A DNA stretch of 28,518 nucleotides from an uncultured Bacteroides sp. (lineage in GTDB: Bacteria; Bacteroidota; Bacteroidia; Bacteroidales; Bacteroidaceae). The DNA is taken from contig URWP01000010.1 in the NCBI GenBank assembly GCA_900551645.1, positions 1-28,518 on the forward strand, given 5' to 3'. Positions within the stretch are counted from its first letter, which is position 1; each line of letters opens with the position of its first letter. Both the position numbers and the translations under genes were made by a program. Under the pieces are notes generated by a model. It saw only the letters and a list, made by a program, of their open reading frames with translations, was not told where the DNA came from and searched no databases. Shown here one piece after another: positions 24,975 through 28,518 of this stretch.

Positions 24975-25160
24975 TTAAACAGCAGCTTCTTTTTCGATTG
25001 CTACTTTCCCTCTATAATAACCGCAAGCTCCACAAACAGTGTGATAAACATGCCATGCGCCGCAGTTCGGGCAGATAGCCAAAGTAGGAGCAACTGCCTT
25101 ATCGTGAGTTCTTCTCTTCGCAGTTCTCGTTTTTGATTGTCTTCTTTTTGGATGTGCCAT
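24975..25160 (-). CDS. rpmF: 50S ribosomal protein L32
   Basis: The product has 61 residues, MAHPKRRQSKTRT at the start, a basic N-terminus that threads into rRNA. The zinc ribbon is complete (C30, C33, C43, C46 in CPNCGAWHVYHTVCGACGYY), so this is the zinc-binding form. It is 16 bases after the YceD-family gene and before fabH, the classical yceD-rpmF-fab order. Confidence 0.97.
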   Translation of the reverse strand: MAHPKRRQSKTRTAKRRTHDKAVAPTLAICPNCGAWHVYHTVCGACGYYRGKVAIEKEAAV

Positions 25161-25176
25161 TTTTCTAAACTTTTAT

Positions 25177-25749
25177 TTAATTATTATCTAATATTTTTTT
25201 CAATTCATTCCATCTCGGATCTGTCGGAGTTTCCTCCCCGCCATCCGGCAAGTCATTTTCTTCATCGTCAAAGACAGGTACCTCTTCATCATCGGCAGCA
25301 TGGGCCATATGCTTTTTCAGTACCCCCATCATACCTTTGTTACACTTGCCAGGCGCATGTACATGCTTCATAGGCAGACTCAGTTCAATGAATTCATACA
25401 AGAACCAAGCTACATTGATATAACCGTCCTCTTCCGGAACAATCACCATGTCGTCCTCATCGGAAAACTCGGCACCCAGTTTCACTTTCAGTACATTCTC
25501 GGTATCTACCGGAAGGTCCAAATCACTTAAGCATCGGTCACACGGAACCGTTACACTACCTGTGATATGGAAATCCAATACATACGCACCTATGCTTTTC
25601 TTTACCTTCAGCTGCACGTCCAAGTGACCTTTGTGGATTTCACTGGCATCGATATCCGTAAAAAACTGATTCGTCAGTTCATATACATAACTGCATGCGT
25701 CTTCGCGCATATTTCTCAGTTCAACCTTATATTTAGCAAGTTTTCCCAA
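25177..25749 (-). CDS. yceD: YceD-family (DUF177) 23S rRNA accumulation protein
   Basis: The product has 190 residues. The family, usually encoded just before rpmF, is linked to 23S rRNA accumulation or 50S assembly. Conserved features: VPCDRCLSDLDLP with C70 and C73, EEDGYINVAWFLYEFIELSLP (about 106-126) and the CxxG-containing HAPGKCNKGM. An acidic stretch follows, and the ending DPRWNELKKIL is typical. The start is a TTG at 25749: an in-frame stop lies three codons upstream, and the next ATG (codon 14) would remove conserved N-terminal residues. It leads the operon, with a -7 promoter element 27 bases upstream, giving a leader of about 20 bases. Confidence 0.92.
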   Translation of the reverse strand: MGKLAKYKVELRNMREDACSYVYELTNQFFTDIDASEIHKGHLDVQLKVKKSIGAYVLDFHITGSVTVPCDRCLSDLDLPVDTENVLKVKLGAEFSDEDDMVIVPEEDGYINVAWFLYEFIELSLPMKHVHAPGKCNKGMMGVLKKHMAHAADDEEVPVFDDEENDLPDGGEETPTDPRWNELKKILDNN

Positions 25750-25775
25750 TTCGCAATACTATATAAATCGGGCGA

Positions 25776-25783
25776 CAAAGATA
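25776..25783 (-). promoter_or_regulatory. yceD: -7 promoter element of the yceD-rpmF-fabH operon
   Basis: TATCTTTG followed by TCG on the minus strand matches the Bacteroidetes -7 consensus exactly, 27 bases before the TTG start. The upstream box is poor. Confidence 0.55.
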
Positions 25784-26016
25784 CAAATAATTATTGATTT
25801 TATCTAGAAATTCCTTTTTTATTTCCTAAAAAATGTTCCTTACCAATTTACGATGCTACAATCCTTTTTTATAAATAGGAATATAGTGTCCGCGAAACAC
25901 TTTTCATAGAAATATACGTGCTATTCTTAAAAAAAGCCGGACAACAGACCGGATTCTTATTTTAATTAAGTATATTTACGCAGTTTTAAAATAAAAATAA
26001 TTATTATCTCACCATT

Positions 26017-27183
26017 ATGTTAACCCAAATAATAAATGCCCGTATCCTGACACCTCAGGGCTGGCTGAAAGACGGATCTGTCTTGATCCGCGACAACAAG
26101 ATTCTGGAAGTGACAAATTGTGACCTGGCTGTTGTCGGAGCCACATTGATTGATGCCAAAGGCATGTACATTGTACCGGGCGGTATTGAAATCCATGTAC
26201 ACGGAGGTGGTGGCCGTGACTTTATGGAAGGAACCGAAGATGCTTTCCGCACTGCCATCCATACCCACATGAAACACGGTACAACCAGTATCTTCCCTAC
26301 CCTTTCTTCTTCTACTATTCCGATGATCCGCGCAGCAGCGGCTACTACCGAAAAACTGATGAGTGAACCGGATAGCCCTGTACTCGGGCTTCATTTGGAA
26401 GGACACTATTTCAACATGAAGATGGCAGGTGGCCAGATGCCGGAGAACATCAAGAATCCTGACCCGGAAGAATACATCCCGTTGCTGGAAGAAACCCACT
26501 GCATCAAACGCTGGGATGCTGCTCCAGAACTGCCGGGTGCTATGCAGTTCGCCAAATATATCACTTCGAAAGGTGTTCTGGCCGCTGCTGGACATACCCA
26601 AGCCGAATTCGAAGACATCTACACCGGTTATTATGCCGGCTATACCCATGCCACTCACTTTTATAACGCCATGCCAGGTTTCCACAAGCGCCGCGAGTAC
26701 AAGTATGAAGGTACGGTAGAAAGTATCTACCTGATGGACGACATGACCGTGGAAGTTGTAGCCGACGGTATCCACGTACCTCCTACCATTCTGCGCCTGG
26801 TACATAAGATAAAAGGTGTAGAAAAGACTGCTTTGATTACCGACGCACTGGCCTGTGCCGACAGCGACAGCAAAGAAGCGTTCGACCCGCGTGTTATCAT
26901 CGAAGACGGCGTATGCAAACTGTCCGACCGTTCTGCTCTGGCAGGTAGTATCGCCACTATGGACCGCCTTATCCGTACCATGGTACAGAAAGCCGAAATT
27001 CCGTTGGAAGACGCCATCCGCATGGCATCAGAAACCCCAGCCCGCATCATGGGGGTACTTGACCGCAAAGGTACTCTCGAACGCGGTAAGGATGCCGATA
27101 TCATGGCACTGGACAGAGACCTTAATGTACGGGCTGTCTGGGCAATGGGTAAAATCGTGGAAGGAACAAACCAACTCTTTTAA
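26017..27183 (+). CDS. nagA: N-acetylglucosamine-6-phosphate deacetylase, first copy
   Basis: The product has 388 residues. NagA removes acetate from GlcNAc-6-phosphate for glycolysis or cell-wall recycling. It is an amidohydrolase TIM barrel. The metal and catalytic residues are present: HVH at 60-62, E128, H193 (AAAGHTQAEF), H214 (THATHFYNAM) and D276 (LITDAL), aligning with E. coli E131, H195, H216 and D273. Two features are unusual. The motif EGPxxN reads EGHYFN (H130 for proline), and the barrel entry reads VPGGIEIHVHGG rather than PGFxDxHxHG. An identically long paralogue follows after 12 bases. Upstream, about 230 bases carry only a weak -7-like TATATTTA near 25970. The assignment to the family is secure; the exact substrate is less so. 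Confidence 0.93.
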   Translation: MLTQIINARILTPQGWLKDGSVLIRDNKILEVTNCDLAVVGATLIDAKGMYIVPGGIEIHVHGGGGRDFMEGTEDAFRTAIHTHMKHGTTSIFPTLSSSTIPMIRAAAATTEKLMSEPDSPVLGLHLEGHYFNMKMAGGQMPENIKNPDPEEYIPLLEETHCIKRWDAAPELPGAMQFAKYITSKGVLAAAGHTQAEFEDIYTGYYAGYTHATHFYNAMPGFHKRREYKYEGTVESIYLMDDMTVEVVADGIHVPPTILRLVHKIKGVEKTALITDALACADSDSKEAFDPRVIIEDGVCKLSDRSALAGSIATMDRLIRTMVQKAEIPLEDAIRMASETPARIMGVLDRKGTLERGKDADIMALDRDLNVRAVWAMGKIVEGTNQLF

Positions 27184-27195
27184 AAACGAACAACT

Positions 27196-28362
27196 ATGTT
27201 AACACAGATAATCAACGGAGAAATCCTCACCCCGCAAGGGTGGTTGAAAGACGGTTCCGTACTCATCAGCGACGGAAAGATTCTGGAAGTAACCAACAGT
27301 GATTTAGCTGTCATCGGTGCCAAAGTGATTGATGCCAAAGGTATGTATATCGTACCAGGCTTTGTAAGCATGCACAGTCATGGTGGTGGCGGACACGAAT
27401 TTTCCGAAGCCACACCCGAAGCTTTCCAAATAGCTGCCGAAGCACACCTGAAACACGGTGCCACCACTATCTTTCCGACCCTTTCATCCAGTAGTTTCGA
27501 TACCCTTCGTCAGGCAGTAGAAACCTGCGAACAACTCATGGCTACCGGTAACAGACAGATTCAGGGGCTGCATATCGAAGGTCCGTACCTGAACCGGAAA
27601 ATGGCCGGCAAGCAATGGGAAGACTGCCTGAAAAACCCGGATGCAGCCGAATACCTGCCGCTTCTGGACAGCACATCCTGCATCAAGCGCTGGGACATCA
27701 GTCCGGAACTGCCAGGAGCACACGAATTCGCACACGAAACCACCGCACGAGGTATCCTGACCGCCATCACCCATACCGAAGCCGAATATGATGAAATTAA
27801 AGCGGCTTATCAGGCCGGATTTACCCATGCCGCTCATTTCTACAACGCCATGCCGGGCTTCCACAAACGTCGTGAATACAAGTATGAAGGTACGGTTGAA
27901 AGTGTTTACCTGACCGACCCGATGACCGTAGAAGTCATTGCCGACGGCATCCATCTGCCGTCTACTATCCTGAAACTTGTCTATAAGGTAAAAGGCGTAG
28001 AAAAGACTTGTCTGGTAACCGATGCATTGAAATATGCTGCTTATGACGGTGAAGTAGACGATCCACGCTACATCATTGAAAACGGTGTCTGCAAACTGGC
28101 TGACCATTCTTCTTTGGCAGGAAGTATAGCCACCATGGACAAACTCGTACAGGTTATGGCATTCAAAGCTAACATTCCGGTGGCTGACGCTATCCGTATG
28201 GCTTCCGAAACTCCAGCCAACATCATCGGTATAGGAGACCGCAAAGGTACGCTCCAACGTGGCAAGGATGCCGATATTCTGATTCTCGACAAGAAACTGA
28301 ACGTACGCTGTGTATTCGCTGCCGGAAACATGGTAGAAGGTACCAATACACTGATACATTAA
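27196..28362 (+). CDS. nagA: N-acetylglucosamine-6-phosphate deacetylase, second copy
   Basis: The product has 388 residues, collinear with the gene before it and sharing long identical blocks (for example MLTQIIN, LTPQGWLKDGSVLI and PGFHKRREYKYEGTVES). Metal and catalytic positions are kept: HSH at 60-62, E128, H193, H214 and D276 (LVTDAL). It has the standard EGPYLN (P130). However, the region before H193 reads TAITHTEAEY, where the first copy has AAAGHTQAEF, and VPGFVSMHSHGG replaces VPGGIEIHVHGG. It is thus a diverged tandem duplicate; both are probably co-transcribed (12-base gap) and end at the terminator after this gene. It may have the same reaction with different sugar preference; sequence alone cannot tell. 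Confidence 0.92.
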   Translation: MLTQIINGEILTPQGWLKDGSVLISDGKILEVTNSDLAVIGAKVIDAKGMYIVPGFVSMHSHGGGGHEFSEATPEAFQIAAEAHLKHGATTIFPTLSSSSFDTLRQAVETCEQLMATGNRQIQGLHIEGPYLNRKMAGKQWEDCLKNPDAAEYLPLLDSTSCIKRWDISPELPGAHEFAHETTARGILTAITHTEAEYDEIKAAYQAGFTHAAHFYNAMPGFHKRREYKYEGTVESVYLTDPMTVEVIADGIHLPSTILKLVYKVKGVEKTCLVTDALKYAAYDGEVDDPRYIIENGVCKLADHSSLAGSIATMDKLVQVMAFKANIPVADAIRMASETPANIIGIGDRKGTLQRGKDADILILDKKLNVRCVFAAGNMVEGTNTLIH

Positions 28363-28383
28363 TTCATCTTTTCGTTACAATAT

Positions 28384-28440
28384 AAAGGAGGCAGTACCCT
28401 ATTTCTCCAAAGAGAATAAGGAACTGCCTCCTTTTCTATT
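28384..28440 (+). terminator. Terminator of the nagA pair
   Basis: AAAGGAGGCAGT (28384-28395) pairs with ACTGCCTCCTTT (28423-28434), with weaker inner pairing. It is followed by a T-rich TCTATT and lies 21 bases after the nagA stop. Confidence 0.85.
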
Positions 28441-28495
28441 ATCTTGCTTACATCCCCTAAATTATAATGCCCTCGGCCCCTTTCCGTCAGGGTAT

Positions 28496-28518
28496 AAAAA
28501 AAGCCCCGGACATCCTTG
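28496..28518 (-). terminator. Partial terminator entering from a gene beyond the window
   Basis: On the minus strand the end of the window reads CCGGGGC followed by seven T's. This is what the 3' arm and T-run of a terminator look like; the other arm would lie outside. It hints at a leftward gene to the right. Confidence 0.4.

Noticed and set aside
25784..26016. Riboswitch or structured leader upstream of the first nagA
   Set aside because: Only short A/T-rich repeats, a 5-bp stem near 25885-25902 and a 4-bp CCGG pairing were found; nothing resembles a known riboswitch.
26020..26805. Long minus-strand frame of 261 residues inside the first nagA
   Set aside because: It is antisense to a clearly conserved enzyme gene and has no recognisable family. 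Similar antisense frames occur in the second copy because the two genes are related in sequence.
27484..28359. Minus-strand frame of 291 residues inside the second nagA
   Set aside because: Same reason: it mirrors the codon pattern of nagA, with no promoter or family resemblance.
1..28518. CRISPR arrays, tRNA or rRNA genes, phage or transposon genes
   Set aside because: I looked on both strands and saw no repeat-spacer pattern, cloverleaf-like gene or mobile-element protein.

Overview
The window is a stretch of housekeeping chromosome from a member of the Bacteroidales, most likely Bacteroides or Phocaeicola. Three things support this. The promoters carry the Bacteroidetes -7 element TAnnTTTG, sometimes with TTTG 20-21 bases upstream. 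Genes lack strong Shine-Dalgarno sequences. The gene order and protein types are those of this group: a guaB / SurA-like chaperone / OstA-like / mutL cluster and a YceD-rpmF-fabH-era-der cluster. I assign the genus only tentatively. No phage, insertion sequence, CRISPR array, tRNA or rRNA was seen.

Layout, left to right. (1) 1-1157: 3' part of carB (+), closed by a strong terminator. (2) 1241-2048: a gene-poor, AT-rich stretch. It may hold one very small membrane-protein gene (-) behind a promoter flanked by two 11-base direct repeats. (3) A periplasmic TlpA-type thioredoxin (-), divergent from yaaA (+). (4) 3652-11299 (-): an envelope-biogenesis cluster. It is transcribed as two diverged SurA-like chaperones, a full SurA with two parvulin domains, an OstA/LptA-like protein, a small membrane protein and mutL. 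guaB lies just upstream, behind a large hairpin. (5) recQ (-), then clpX, clpP, tig and lptB (all -), with recognisable promoters in front of recQ, clpP, tig and lptB. (6) mlaE-mlaF (+), divergent from lptB and ending at a two-way terminator shared with der. (7) 21557-25749 (-): YceD-family protein, rpmF, fabH, era and der, with a strong hairpin before fabH and a classic terminator after it. (8) 26017-28362 (+): two tandem nagA paralogues and a terminator.

How the genes fit together. Much of the window serves envelope assembly: SurA-type chaperones for outer-membrane proteins, OstA-like and LptB for LPS transport, MlaE/MlaF for lipid trafficking, and FabH for fatty-acid initiation. Protein quality control (Tig, ClpP, ClpX), ribosome and GTPase functions (L32, Era, Der), genome maintenance (MutL, RecQ) and nucleotide or amino-sugar metabolism (CarB, GuaB, NagA) make up the rest. 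No clearly new system is present. The points most worth checking are the repeat-flanked promoter near 1.7 kb, the degenerate nuclease motif of MutL, the diverged active-site surroundings of the two NagA copies, and hairpins placed between genes of apparent operons.
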